Source: Oreocharis arfaki (Eukaryota > Chordata > Aves > Passeriformes > Paramythiidae). Taken from it: a stretch of 64,000 nt of DNA. Below, piece after piece: positions 11,901 through 24,600 of this stretch. Position 1 is the first letter of the stretch. Each line of letters begins with the position of its first letter. The position numbers and the translations under genes were made by a program. Under the pieces are notes generated by a model that searched no databases, was not told the origin of the DNA, and saw only the letters and a list, made by a program, of their open reading frames with translations. The stretch is taken from contig VZRR01011619.1 of assembly GCA_013398015.1 (NCBI GenBank), positions 62,001 to 126,000 on the forward strand, given 5' to 3'.

Positions 11901-13854
11901 AAAACACAGATCAGGAAAGAGACAGCAAACTAGTATCAGGCAGATACATATAGCACATTATTTGCTGTAAGAACAGTGTATGAATTATGCTGAATCTAGA
12001 ATACTAAATATCAGTAGTAAATAACGAACTTCTTGCTCTGGTTTTCTTACTAAAATAAGCCTTTTGCAGACAAAATTTTCCATAGTATTTTTAGATGATC
12101 TTCCTCCAATAAAGGAAGAGGAATAAAGTGTCTCTCAAATGATGTTGAATGGTAATAATAACTATGTAATAAGAAAGGTAGTGCTAGTTGTTGGTGATGG
12201 AACCTGTCTCAAACCCTATCAGGCTAGCCTCAGACGTTTCAGCTAATATTATGTCTCCAAACAGATGTTACTCCGAAACCATTTCCTTTTTTGCAACTAT
12301 GCCTTGCCACCTCAACATTAGGCTGATTTGACTCTAAAGCTCAAAGACACTGACAATAGTATTTGAGATTATAAAGCAAAGACAGAACAATAAAATCAGA
12401 ATACAGACACATTTTTTTAGATCTTATTGGAACAAGATTTGCTCTAGTGCCACTCTTTGACTTCAGTCTAAGTCTAAATGAAAGATTAAAATATAAACCC
12501 AAAGTCATAAGTAAGTTTTAGGTTTTGGTCTTAAATACAGTAGCCACAAAAAAAGTTACAAACAGAATTTGGAGGCTAATCAACTCATAACAAACTTCAG
12601 TCTTCTACTAAGGTTTCAAATCCATTCTCAGTACACCCCTACCTTCTGAAATTTCTGAGATATGATTAGTAGGCTAACAGTTAATACTGAAAGATAATTG
12701 ATAAATTAAAGAGATTATCCCCAAACTGTTTCAATTCTGTTCCTCATGAAAGAGTGGGGTATAGTTATTAAAACAAAAGGAAACAGATACTGAAAGGAAT
12801 CTCGGGCACATTTAAAAGTGTTCTCTATCTCGATTTTTATCTCCATCTATACAAGCCAAGTACAGTTCAAAACTGTATTGCTGATATCAATGTGAGATGC
12901 CCTTTTTCAGCTCTAACAGCAGGGAAGGCATGGTTTTAATGAATTCATTTTGAAGGATGAGTCTGTCAAACAGTTAAGTTCAGTAAAATTTTCCAAAAAG
13001 GTCTTGAAAAGGTTTAAATGAATGGACTGACTGGAAAAGTGAATGTGCTGACTACTTTTTGTTTCATCCTCTTGTACTCAAGGCTGATCACTGTGTGCAG
13101 CCCGAATAATCCTTTCACTGAATAAGATATTACAGTATGAAGAACATATTGAACAATTCAGCCTGCTATTCAAGTGCTTTAATGAAGATCTACTGTTTTC
13201 CATAAAAGAGAGCTATCTCTTTAAGCTGATATGAGTACTATGTAAAATATCAGTGAAACAAAAGGATCAAAAGAAAGTAACAACAGATAAAAAAAAATCT
13301 ATTATTCTTGTTTTTGGTTCACTTGAAACAGAACTAATAAAAGAAAAGGTACACTGGAAAGCATTTTGCAGATCTAAAGGTCTCAGTCTGGATTTCGATT
13401 TTTGAATGGAACTTCAAGTCATGGCAAGCTTTCTATGGCTACTTTAATACAAAGATAAAATTCTTAATCTCACAAATATATTTCATACAGTTCCTGTTAT
13501 ATTAACCAGAAAATCCCCCTAGCAAAAGCATTGATTACCAACCTCAGTACCCAGCTGTATCCATTAACTTTCTTAGAACATAGGACAAGCTCTGTACATA
13601 ATGCAAAATATAAATCATAATATTCTCTTTCAGAGACACCTGTTGGAAGAACTTAGATTTTCCTAATTTATTGCTTGTCAGAAAGGAGAACTGGTCTTGA
13701 GTTTCTCACCATAATCTGCTAAATAAGGGAAAATAGAACTACTTTTTGATAAACAATACTGAAATCACTCACTGATGTTTTCAAGCCTCAAACTGTTTGA
13801 CAGGATACTGTGCGCTGAAGTAATACATCGCAATGCTAAACCAAACATGAACTA

Positions 13855-14336
13855 ATCATGTGTCTAGAGAAGGGCTGCAAAGATGGTGAAGGGTCTCAGA
13901 CAGAAGTCCTATGAAGAGCGGCTGAGGACACAATGGTTGTTCAGTCTGGAGAAAAGAAGGTTCAGAGGGTAACTTACTGTGCTCTAGAACTACCTGAAAG
14001 GAGGCTGTGGTGGGGTAGGGGTCGATCTCTTTTTCCAAGGAGCCAGCAACAGGACAAGAGGAAATGACCTCAAGTTGCACCAGGGCAGGTTTAAGTTGTA
14101 TATCAGAAAAAATCCTTCACTGAAAGAGTGGTTAAGCATTGTAACCTTCCCAGGGAAAAGTTAAGCATTGTAAGGCTTCCCAGGGAAATGGTGTGGTCAC
14201 CATCCCTGGAAGTGTTCAAAAAATGAGTGGACATGGCACTTTGTGATATGGTTTAGTGGGCATGGTGGTATTTGGCAAAAGGTTAGACTTGATGCCCTTG
14301 AAGGTCTTTTCCAACCTTAATGATTCTAAGATTCTA
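13855..14336 (+). mobile_element. CR1 LINE 3' fragment with internal 29-bp duplication
   Basis: A 5'-truncated CR1 on the plus strand. It shows the degraded carboxy-terminal coding region (GAGCGGCTGAGG, TTCAGTCTGGAGAAAAGAAG, GGACAAGAGGAAATG) and the characteristic tail GAAGGTCTTTTCCAACCTTA followed by ATGATTCTAAGATTCTA. Two near-identical units at 14131-14159 and 14160-14189 (GTTAAGCATTGTAA...TTCCCAGGGAAA) form a small tandem duplication not present in other copies. Many stops make it non-functional. It is antisense to PTPRD. Confidence 0.88.
14131..14189 (+). repeat. 29-30 bp tandem duplication inside CR1
   Basis: Two consecutive copies of GTTAAGCATTGTAA-CTTCCCAGGGAAA differing at two or three positions. 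They lie within the CR1 fragment and probably arose by slippage after insertion. Confidence 0.85.
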
Positions 14337-16574
14337 CAGTCACTGAATTTTGAAAATAAATGAGCAGAATTTTTAATCTTCTAACTCAAAATGCCAATAG
14401 GCATTTTCTACACGTGGCATAGTTCCTCTGTCTGCATTAAGAGAAGAATTATTGGAGGTAGTAATGTATGTCTTACTTCAAGCACAAAGCGAAGGAACTA
14501 AGAAAATAAAGTCGAATTACAGAGTTAGAATATGGTTTTGACTAAACCACTTGCTATACAGCTGCCTCACGGAAATGGCATTTTTTTAGAAAACCATCAG
14601 TTTCCTCTAACAGCTAAAAGAAAACACACAGAATGATAACACAAAAAATTAGATGGTTGCCTTGAAAAATACTTTTGGCAATACCAGGTATTGCCAGCTT
14701 GAAACCATTCCAGGTAAGATTCTGGTGCAAACAGTTCTTGAAATTTTACAATGGAAGAGACTGCACAAAATATCCTACAAAACTTCCTCCATTTATGACA
14801 TTAAATTTTGGAAGTTCTTTAGTAGTTCAGTATAAATCATCTTTGTTGCAAAGTTTATTTCTTCCTCTTCAAAGCCCCACAGGCAAGGAAAATGACTGAT
14901 TACTAAGAAATTTTTTAACAGCCTTTCACATGCTGGAAGACTACTATGATTTTTTTCACCCTCTTATTTAGAAGACAAATCAAAGTATTTCTAACTATTT
15001 CTCCACCATCTGATCATTACTGTTCTCTTCTAGATTCTCTACAATTTACCAACATCTTTTCTCATGGGGCATTAATTCTGTATGTTCTCAAACGTATATA
15101 AGCTGAAATAACCAGACTTCCAGCCTGTGTAGTGTGTAAAAGCAATTCCTTCACACAAAATTAACCCTACTTACAGTGTGGCATTTCCACAACTATTTTA
15201 CTGGATGATATTAATAGTCTGAGCTTTAGCTGAGGCACCCTTGGCACGGCACTTCCACTCGAAATGTGCCTAGAAAAGGAACTCTTAAGCTTTATTGGAT
15301 TAGATTCTTACATACATTAAGCACCTATGACTGACTGCATTTCAGTGAGAGCTGACCGTGTTCCTGCCCTTGCGCCTCTGAGAATCCTTCCATAATAAAC
15401 AGTCATGGTTAAGTTTTACAATTCTGACATTACAACTGGTGACTCCACCTCGTACAACGGTGTAGGAATTCTTGGACTGTGGCCATGGCATTCTGTTACA
15501 GTGAAAAAAAATAACAGTACAAACCTACACATTTTTATTTTTATTTTTGTAAATCTGGTGAACACATGGTGTACTTGATTTTGTGTTTTTCTTTTTCCCC
15601 CCAGTTCTCTCATTCATTCTTCATCTAACTCATATCCTACCATGCAGCGATCACTAAAGAAGTGAAGTAAAATTCTGATAGTACATTATTGATACAGAAG
15701 GTATTGATTTGCCATTAAAACTAAGGAATGAACAATGACAAAACTGCACATTTAATTCCTCTTTAGTAAAACAATACAATTCAGTATGAAAAAACACCAT
15801 CTGCAACATGTCCTATCTACTAATATCTGCTGACTGATATGTTAACTTACCACTTACAAGATAAAGATGTATAATTTTTTCAGTTGCTACAAAGCATAGC
15901 TAAAATTTCTTTTTATATTTTCCTATGTTTAAATACATTTCACAACTTTAAGAACACCAGCACGTTTTTACACACCTGTGCTGCCCAATAAGAAATATCA
16001 GTGAAAGTTTTCTGCAAAAATAAACTACATTTTGCCAAAATACAGTAGAATACAGGTGCACTTGGGACCATATTTATAATACTGTTAAATGAATTTTTAA
16101 GTGCACCTACTGCTGACTTCTCTACTCCTTTAGTGAAGATGTCTTACTGCTTATTTTTGATGCAGTATTTTGGCAGGCAATGCCTCCAGTATTACCCAAA
16201 CATATTTAGAAGGAAAGATCTGACATTTGTTGCAGAAGCTCTGCACAAAAAATTGAGAACTAACTTCATCATAATCACATAAAAGTCTGCTGCATTCCTT
16301 TCATATAAACAAGAAAACTGCGTTCTTAGTTTTATGTGCTTACTACTTACTGTGGTGCATGTACTCTTGCTTTTTCTTAGTTATGAAGTCAGATACATTA
16401 GATATCAGTGCCTAGTCTGTCATCAACAAATGAAGATTAATGAAAAATCTTAGCAACATGCACATTTTGAGTGAAAAAGGTAGTATTCTTCCCAGATCTC
16501 CTTTATTTTTTCCTTACCTACAGCAAGACTTAGAAATCTTTGGTTGCCAAAGCTTGTTCCAAAGCTTTTTTTAC

Positions 16575-16607
16575 TGAAGAGTCCAAATGTACAATTTGGA
16601 CTCTTCA
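16575..16607 (+). repeat. Perfect 14-bp inverted repeat, 5-nt loop
   Basis: TGAAGAGTCCAAAT and ATTTGGACTCTTCA are exact reverse complements separated by GTACA. It makes a stable stem-loop in RNA of either strand. The arms are too short for a typical miRNA precursor. Confidence 0.95.
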
Positions 16608-19600
16608 CTGTGTTTTCAATTTGCTGTGGGGTTTGTACTAGTTGAATTGGAATAAACCTTCCCTGATTTAATTTATTATATGCTCCTTCAAAAACCCCAA
16701 CCAAACTCACCAAGCTAAACAAACCCCAAACAATTATTTTACTCCAACTTCAAGACAAGCATCTTCACCTACTTCGTATTCCTACTGTCACCCATTTTCC
16801 ATTTTTCTTACACATGGAATAGTCTCTATATCTATAAAAAATTAGCTGAAATAATCAGACAGGAGTGTTCTGATACTTGACACTTGGAACAACAGGAATT
16901 CCTGTTTAGCATTTCAGCAGTAACAGGAAAAGTTCATTTACCTTTTCTTGTGAGAGTGCCATCTCTCCTGACTCTCTCAGGCATCAGCGACAAGTTGAGA
17001 GAAGATAAGTTCAGGGACTTTCAACTATCATTTGGTGTTCTTATGGAACAAATAGAGGACCCGTGCAAATAGTCCCATATGTATCAATAACAGGGAACAA
17101 AATCTGGGATGGAATACATGACTTTTCTACTGGGCTTCTTTCAGTGTCTCCCTTCCCAATGAAGACTCAGGAATCAAGATGATTTAACCTTGACAAACCA
17201 AAATGATTATTCTATGCTTATGGTTTTTTAGAAATTTTTTGCTTATAATATTGATGATGGTATCTACTTCATGACAGTCAAACAGGTGTTTGTACCAGGC
17301 TAACAGAATGCCACAAATGTAGTTTCCTCATGTATTCACTTAATCACTAGCAAATTTTAATGAAGCTGATAGTATCACTATGAAAACTAAAGCCTTCCTC
17401 ATCAGTAAAGACGTTCAGAATCTGGTTCATATTTGAATACCTGATATTGAAATTATACAGTCATTTGCCTGCTAATATTTGAATACTTGGTAGTGTCATT
17501 ATACTGTCATTTAGCTTTGACCTGACTGAGGTTTTTTGTCAACAGATTTTAAACCTAGGCACTGGGGTCCCAATATAGAAAATATTGTAATGAGGTTAAG
17601 GAAAGAAGCAAGTATTTTCTATCAGTTCAAAGACAACATAGCAAATGTATTCAAAATACAGAATTAGAAAGTGAAGAAGGAAAGGATTGAATTATCTTGC
17701 AAGTGGACAATCTACAACAGGATCCTACCTTGAAAAAGGAGGCACGACTAAATGTTACCTGTTGGAGGCAATGTTATCTTTTGCTATAAAGAGAGATTTT
17801 TCATCTGATCATTCATAAAATTCACTACAGCACATGAGTACTCAGAATACTCAATTAGTTGAGAGGAACCAAAAAAACCCCAAAAAACGACAACAAAAAA
17901 AATCTAGTCTGCACTGCTTGGGGTAGAAGACAAGACAGAGAAGTGGGAAAGAGAGGCATCACACATTAAAGCTTTACATATTTTACATATGTCCTTAGTA
18001 TAACACACAACTACTTTAATCTCTAATTTACAACCTTCAATACTGTTCTTTTACTTCACTAAGATTAAACTCATATCTGTGACAAAAATGCTACTAACCC
18101 TGTTCCATGCACTGCCAGTGTGTATAATCCTTTTTGATACAAATTATTTTCATGGCAGCTGAATGATGAGACTGACTTTCTGCAGTCTGGCTTAGGTCAA
18201 GGGAAATTCAGGTGATGACATTTAATAGGAAATCGACTAAGTGTGAAAGGTTATAAGTGAAAAGATCTTCTTTTTTTCCTGCAGCTTCCTTATAGGTAAA
18301 CAAATGAATAATGAATTCACTGTAACATCTTCATTTGATCTACTCAGCTGTAAAATAGGAGCATTCTCAAATCTAAAGTCACTCAGACATCTAACACATG
18401 CTAATGAAGCAAATTTGTTTCTGCAGATGCAATTAAAATCCTCATCTTTATCTGTGCAGTCCAGGTTAAAAAGGCTGATACCAGGCTGCAGGACTGCATA
18501 ATGAAAAAAAGCTAGCTAAACAGAAATGACGATATGGAGATGGAAAGCAGAAAGTCCCAGGGAGAAACAATCTTGCCTTGCAGCGGGAATAACGATCAGG
18601 CTGCCAAGACACAAAAGCAATCAAAACAGAATCAAAGGAAAAAGAGAAACAAAATTAGCAAAGCTCTCCATCCCTAATGATATGTAACAGGGCTTATATT
18701 TCATGTTTGAAATCTCACTTGTTTTTCTGCTATAAGAATATACTATATAAAAATGACAGCACAAGAAAAAATAGCAATGAAATGTCATCACCGGACATTT
18801 TTTTCCTACACAGGGATTCCCACTGCTGTCTCACCACCAATACCATTAATTACATTATGTGCAGCTACTGTATTAGAAGAAGTAACTGGTATGCCATATC
18901 CACAGAGCCGCAGACTCTGAGATTGAGAGCTGAGTTATGTTCGGTAGCTGTATGTAATGCTCTGCATTGAGTGCACCAAATTCAACCTATGAACACAGAA
19001 GGCACTAAATTATTCACAAAAAAATACACAAACATAAGCATTGAATGCACGAGCAATCCATTGACTAGAATGTCTAGTTTCTCATTCCACTTAGGGAACG
19101 AATTGCTTCTGAATGCTAATCACTTCTGGAGGTGATTACTATTCTGATCAGTGCTTTTTCAGGATGCAGCCAACAAAGGCTAGAGTTAGCTTAAAACTCT
19201 GCTAGGCAATTATCGGAGAGAACGAGAAGAATTTCATTTAGTTGCATCAAAACATCTTTCTAGACAGTGGCTGCCTGTGGCCTGCAGTATTAAGACAAAC
19301 TCTCAAGTACTTAAGCATACATTTTGCAATGGGCTGCTTATTAGGATCAGATTTTTTCTTTGGTCTGGTGTCATTTAACAGCAACTTTAAAGAATTAATT
19401 AGTGAAGAAATGGGCAAAATTAAATTTTCTCAATTCCAAACAGGCAGTGCCTAGACTAGACAAGGCCTGTAGACCCAAATAAAATTAAAAATTCTGCTAA
19501 AATTACCCTCTGCTATGTACTAATTGCCATAAGGTATGTAAAGGCAGTGGTGTTAATGTGGGTTGAAGTTACATGTGGGAAGTGATTCTATAATTAGAAT

Positions 19601-19669
19601 GCTATACACTGCTTGAACTGCAAAAAGCCTGCTCTACTTTTAGAAATTATGGAAAGGGTAAAAGAATAA

Positions 19670-19687
19670 ATATATATATATGTGTGT
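19670..19687 (+). repeat. Short TA/TG dinucleotide repeat
   Basis: Roughly six TA units followed by three or four TG units. Confidence 0.9.
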
Positions 19688-20833
19688 TTTGGTAAGCCTT
19701 CAGAAAGGAATGACTGCTGCCAAGAGGTTCAAGTTACGTAATCATTGCAATTATAGGTATCCAAGCATATGAAAAAGACATCAATGCCAACACAGTACAT
19801 CATTAGGCTTTATGGTGCACTCCACCCTGTTCCAAGCTTACACATGCTAAAATATTTTCATTTGAAATGGAGCTCATCCATGAACTACTGAAATACCAAC
19901 TATTATCTAGTTACCGCTGAAAGACACTTTTACTGATTTAAAACCTTTCTGGATGATAAATCTTCTATCCTCCTCCCTAATCTCTTTCTATATTACTGAA
20001 CTGTTCTTGATCCTCTGTATTTATGGCACTTTTTGACTCATTGCACCGAGCCTTCAATAGCTTAACTTTTCCCACCTTCCACCTGAAGGCCTGCAGCCTG
20101 CTTCCCACCTGCAGCTTCCTACCCCTTCACACAAGCTTCTAGGACAGCGTACCTCAGAATGCTTGTGGCAGTGTTTTTCCTGGGACACTCCTGTTTGTTA
20201 TTCATCTCCTGGATTTGAAAACCCTCCTACCGTTGTTATGGCAGGGTCCCAAGGGAAGTGATTACCACTGATATTAGAATCACCCTTTCTTTCTCCCCCT
20301 TTCTGATTTCTATGTTTTGTTGAAGTTTCTGGCTAAAAATATAGGACTCATAAATGTGTTTGCAGAAGAAAGCTCAGCAATGAACCAGCTGTGTAGCACT
20401 CTCCCCAGCCAACGTGTGCTCCCAGAAACAGTAACAGCATCATGAGCACCAACAACCCATGAGGACTGCAAATACATCTTGACACAAAATACAGTTACGG
20501 TGGAAGAAGTTGGATGGAGGAACACCACTGCGGGCTAAATACTCGTTTTTCTTCCTGACTGGCAGCTGAGGATGAGTTTTCCCATTTCTTTTTCTCACCA
20601 TCTTTCTCTTCTTCTTCTCCTTATTTTTTTTTCCCTTTTACTCCCTCCTCTCCAATAACAACCATTCTTAGAACTGATAAATGCCATGAAATATGGATCC
20701 AGCAGTAAATATTCATGCAACACTCCATGGTCTGTTACTACTCTTTCTATCACTTTCTCTATCTTACAACAAGAACAAACTACTATTTTTTATTTCCCTT
20801 TACATATAGCACATATTTTATTATAACTCTTCT

Positions 20834-20860
20834 AATAATAGAATCTATGATTCTATTATT
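20834..20860 (+). repeat. Perfect 12-bp inverted repeat, 3-nt loop
   Basis: AATAATAGAATC, then TAT, then GATTCTATTATT. The ATAGAATC/GATTCTAT core resembles CR1 terminal octamers, so it may be two CR1 tails head to head, but no other CR1 sequence is visible nearby. Confidence 0.93.
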
Positions 20861-21510
20861 TGAATAGCATCCTTATGCTATTATCAGAACAATATCCATA
20901 TGTTTTAGCGCTTTACTTTCCTAATTTTACTCTGGTCTGCAAAACTGAATTTGAAACACCACAGACAAACATTGTATTCTGTTATTGTGCATGTTTTTGT
21001 AGTTTTCCTAGCTACCAGTTTGTGCTCAAAAAAAAAATTTCTTGAGCAAATCTAAATCCTTGCTGATGTTAAATAGTGCTGAATCTATATCATTTAAAAT
21101 TCAGAATTGAATGCTGTTGACATACATTCACTTCCTCATAACAGGATGGTACAATCATATTCCTATTACTTCAGAGGAAATGACTCTTTTGGCCATCTCC
21201 TCAGATTTCCAACCTGATTAAAACAGTAAACAACCCACCAAAATCACTGTGATCAAAAAATTAAAATTTTTCCAGAGTATGAAAAAACCCTAAATGAGTG
21301 GCATGACTTGGTCGTTTCATAGTGAAAGCAAGATTTCCTATACATAACTGATTTTCATAGCACATACACTTTTAACTCGTGGTAACCTAAAAAAAAAATC
21401 ATTTTTTACACATACAAAGAAGGCAGGCAAACATACATGAAGGAAACAAAAAACTTACATTAGTAGTAACTCAGGTACAATATTAATAACCTTGCTTAAG
21501 CTTTCCTTAC

Positions 21511-21686
21511 CCTGGACCTCTCCTCTAGTTTTGTCATCATGACGACAGTTGCACCTCGTTGTTCCCACATCATTCTCCAGAAGTCACCAAAGGTTTCTGG
21601 CAATGCCCCCTGCGTTGCTATGTAAGCATTCTGCTTCCTGTATCCATCTATGTAGTTGGCATTGATATAGTCGCTGCCCGGTATGC
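21511..21686 (-). CDS. PTPRD: PTPRD exon: D1 core, DYINANY and TQG motifs
   Basis: Internal exon of 176 nt: two bases plus 58 codons, ending in phase 0. The acceptor is CTCTTTGCAG and the donor TCCAGG|GTAAGG. The peptide starts IPGSDYINANYIDGY and continues through AYIATQGALPETFGDFWRM to VVMMTKLEERSR. DYINANY and the TQG-PxT-DFW block are hallmark motifs of classical tyrosine phosphatase domains. They form the structural core around the active site. Three positions differ from what I recall for mammalian family members: Ala in TQGALPE (usually Pro or Ser), the second Met in RMMWEQR (usually Ile or Val), and Gly in EQRGATVV (usually Ser or Thr). The frame is intact, so this reads as lineage variation rather than decay. 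Confidence 0.95.
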
Positions 21687-24600
21687 CTGCAAAGAGAGGA
21701 GAATGAAAACACAGGGCAGAATTTCTGCGCTGTCCTATTGTACAAGGGCTGAAAAATCCTGGGACACAGCTGATTCGGTGAATCTTGGCTTGCTGCATGC
21801 CAGGTAGCGCGTGGGCACTTACAAGTGAGTGTATGACATCTGTGGAGTCAAGAGCCATGGCGGTCTCTCTGGGAACAAATATTCTTTTGACACAAGAGAC
21901 TTTGTTTGATAAGAAGTATAAAAAAAGCTGGAAAATCTGTATCAGGTGGAGAGACCTGGGGGTCAACACAGCAGCATTTAAAAGCTGGTCTGATGCTGCC
22001 TGCAGACACCCAACAGTATGGCAGTCTCTGCCTGGGACAGACAGGGAAGATTCTCAATCAGATACTCTGGGTAGGCTCCTTAAACATTCTTGTTGAGGTC
22101 ATTGCATTTCCTTTAAATACAGAAGGAAAAAAAAATATTGTCAAGACTATTAATATCACTGCTATACTCATTTTTCCCATTAAATGGGAAGATAATTATT
22201 GTAACAAAACACATTATGTAAGTCATATTTAAGAAACAGTGATATTTGCTTTATGGTGTATGCATGAAACAGAGACCTCTGCAAGACTGAATAAGAATTA
22301 AAAGCATGAAAAGAAGGCGGGATCCAAGACCTGTGGGCACATGAGACCTACACTGTTACTTGCTCGAGGCTTGCGTATTTTGGACAAGACTTACATAGGG
22401 ACTTTGGCTGTGTCTACCAGATATATGTCCATTCTTCGAGCCCTACAGGGGGCAGGCCAGTTCCAAACCACAATCTATTTAACTCAGGGTATGCAAGAGG
22501 ATGCCTGTACTGAGAGTTGGAACATGCTGCCTACCAAGGTCAAGGAGGTGTATTGGCTGGAGCAAGGGTCACATTTCTAGCCTGCACTAATAAGGCAGCC
22601 ATGCTAATGGAAATGGTAAAAATGGACTTCAGATTCTTAGACCACTGCTGAATTCAGCAGTGCAGTGCCCAGCTTTCAACTCAGACTATGTGCATGTTGA
22701 AAGATAAAGCATGGAGGGATCAGTTTTTATGTCCCTGCTGTTTTTTTAACTGATGACTAGAGAAAGATAAGATACTCATGTGAGATCTCAGTGCTGGCTG
22801 AATGGCAAAGCAGCCATTCAATTAATCAACTGAATATAGATCTCTGCATCTTATTAAGGTCTGTTAAAGTAATTCACAGAAGTTACTTCTTTGAGCAGAA
22901 ATAAATGATTTATATTTACGCAGCCAATCTGCTGTGCACAAGTCTAAAACCCAAAAAATGGTGCAGGTTCCACAAACTCTTCCAAAAAGAGAGTCAAGGT
23001 GGTGATACCAGCTCCAGATTTAATCTAAAGCTATGACTGTTTTCACTCCACAATGCAACAAAATTGTGTTTCTTTGGCTATGAAACAGAATAAATTGTAC
23101 ATAAGTATTTCCCAAGCTTTCTGTCAGAAACCAAATCTTCAAATCCATTCTGATGCATAATCTCCTGCTGGTGATGCCAAACCAGGAATTATGGGAGCTG
23201 CACACTCCGGTCTTTTCTGACTGTAAGTGGCACACATCTGAAAATGCCTTCCAAAATAATTTGGATTTGAATGGGAATTAGGGGTATCTCTTTAAAAGTG
23301 ACTGTTCATTTTTAGCTACAATTTTGATAGTTTCAACACTCATTCTGCATAACCTTAATGTTTCATTCCACTACTTAGCAGTGAATGAACACACAGACTA
23401 AATGTCACAGTAAGTAAGATCCAATATAACCTGTAAATTATTCAGATTATGGGTTACTGCAGCTGTAGTCTAGCAAAAAATTTTGCCTTCATGCCTGATG
23501 AAGTTCCAGATATGTTCTTGTTATATATGTTTAGATCATATTCAAAGTAAAATTTTAATTTGATTTACTTTTTGTACACAATTAGAAAAAAAAAGGTGAC
23601 AAAATATTTCAGAGCTAGAAGGGCCTTGTAACTTCAGGGTTACAAGAGAGGTAGAAAATGGCACTCTTCAGGCAAGATGCATGAATGGACAGAAGAAGAC
23701 TGACTGACTGATTTGACCTGATTGAAAGCCTCTTCCAGGAGAAAAATAGAATGAAATAAAAAACTTGTTAACCTGCATAGTCTATAGCTGAAAAACATGA
23801 TTTCCCTCCATGAAAGGTAGAAACTGGAGTTCAAAAGCATCATTCTTGTATACCTGAATCAGTTTTACATGACACTTCTTATTGTGGCTATTGGAATTAA
23901 TAATATAGAAAATACAACTGCTAGGCACAATGCTGTATTTTCTTCCTCTATCAAGATAATAAAACCTTTTTTTCACAAAACAGATGAGAAAGAAGAATGA
24001 AGCCAACAGGAGAAATCTACACCAACTGGGTATTATTACCAAAGGAACTGAGAAAGCTGGTAAGAAATGTTTTCTGCATAAATTAGAATTATATTATGAT
24101 GCCTGGTATCATACTTTGAAGCACATGTTATAAATAAAAGCCTGAAGAAAAAATGAAAAACAACACTTTGTTAAGTGGTTAAATGATCTTCTGGGAAAGC
24201 TGTCCTCTGGAATTGATACTGCACAAACTCAGTACGAAAATGAAGCATGAGAACTATTGCAAGCTGTTCGCTAAAGAATGATCTTTTCAAATTTTAGCAA
24301 CCAATCCTAGCACCTGATTAAAAAAAAATCAGAATACCTAAAATTGTAAATACTTTTTATTTACTAATTTATATTAAATTTATTGATACATTTATCGATA
24401 TTAATATTGATATTAAAATACATAACTTCTAAATTAAATAAATTCTCATTCTTCAAATTAGAATGAAGAAAACTTCCAGATTATACCTTCCTTGATCTAA
24501 GACTCAAGTAAGAAAGAATAAAGATTAACAATTACTGATAATTGCAAAGAAGATTTCTTTAAATCTTGGTTGAAGTGGAAATTTTCACTCTGTTTCTCCA

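Larger units (their letters stand above)
7813..21510 (-). other. PTPRD: PTPRD intron, 13.7 kb
   Basis: The largest complete intron here. It contains a CR1 3' fragment (13855-14336), a 14-bp perfect hairpin (16575-16607), a 12-bp perfect hairpin (20834-20860), an A15 run (8942-8956) and a short TA/TG repeat (19670-19687). Otherwise it is AT-rich sequence in which I recognise no exon, gene or repeat family. The 20000-20530 part is less AT-rich than its surroundings but unidentified. Confidence 0.92.

Noticed and set aside
20000..20540. GC-richer stretch that might be a decayed LTR or old transposon
   Set aside because: No terminal repeats, promoter order or familiar family blocks could be identified; left as unclassified intron.
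22341..22580. 79-codon open frame in a moderately GC-rich intron stretch
   Set aside because: No similarity recognised, no splice context, and its length is within chance expectation.
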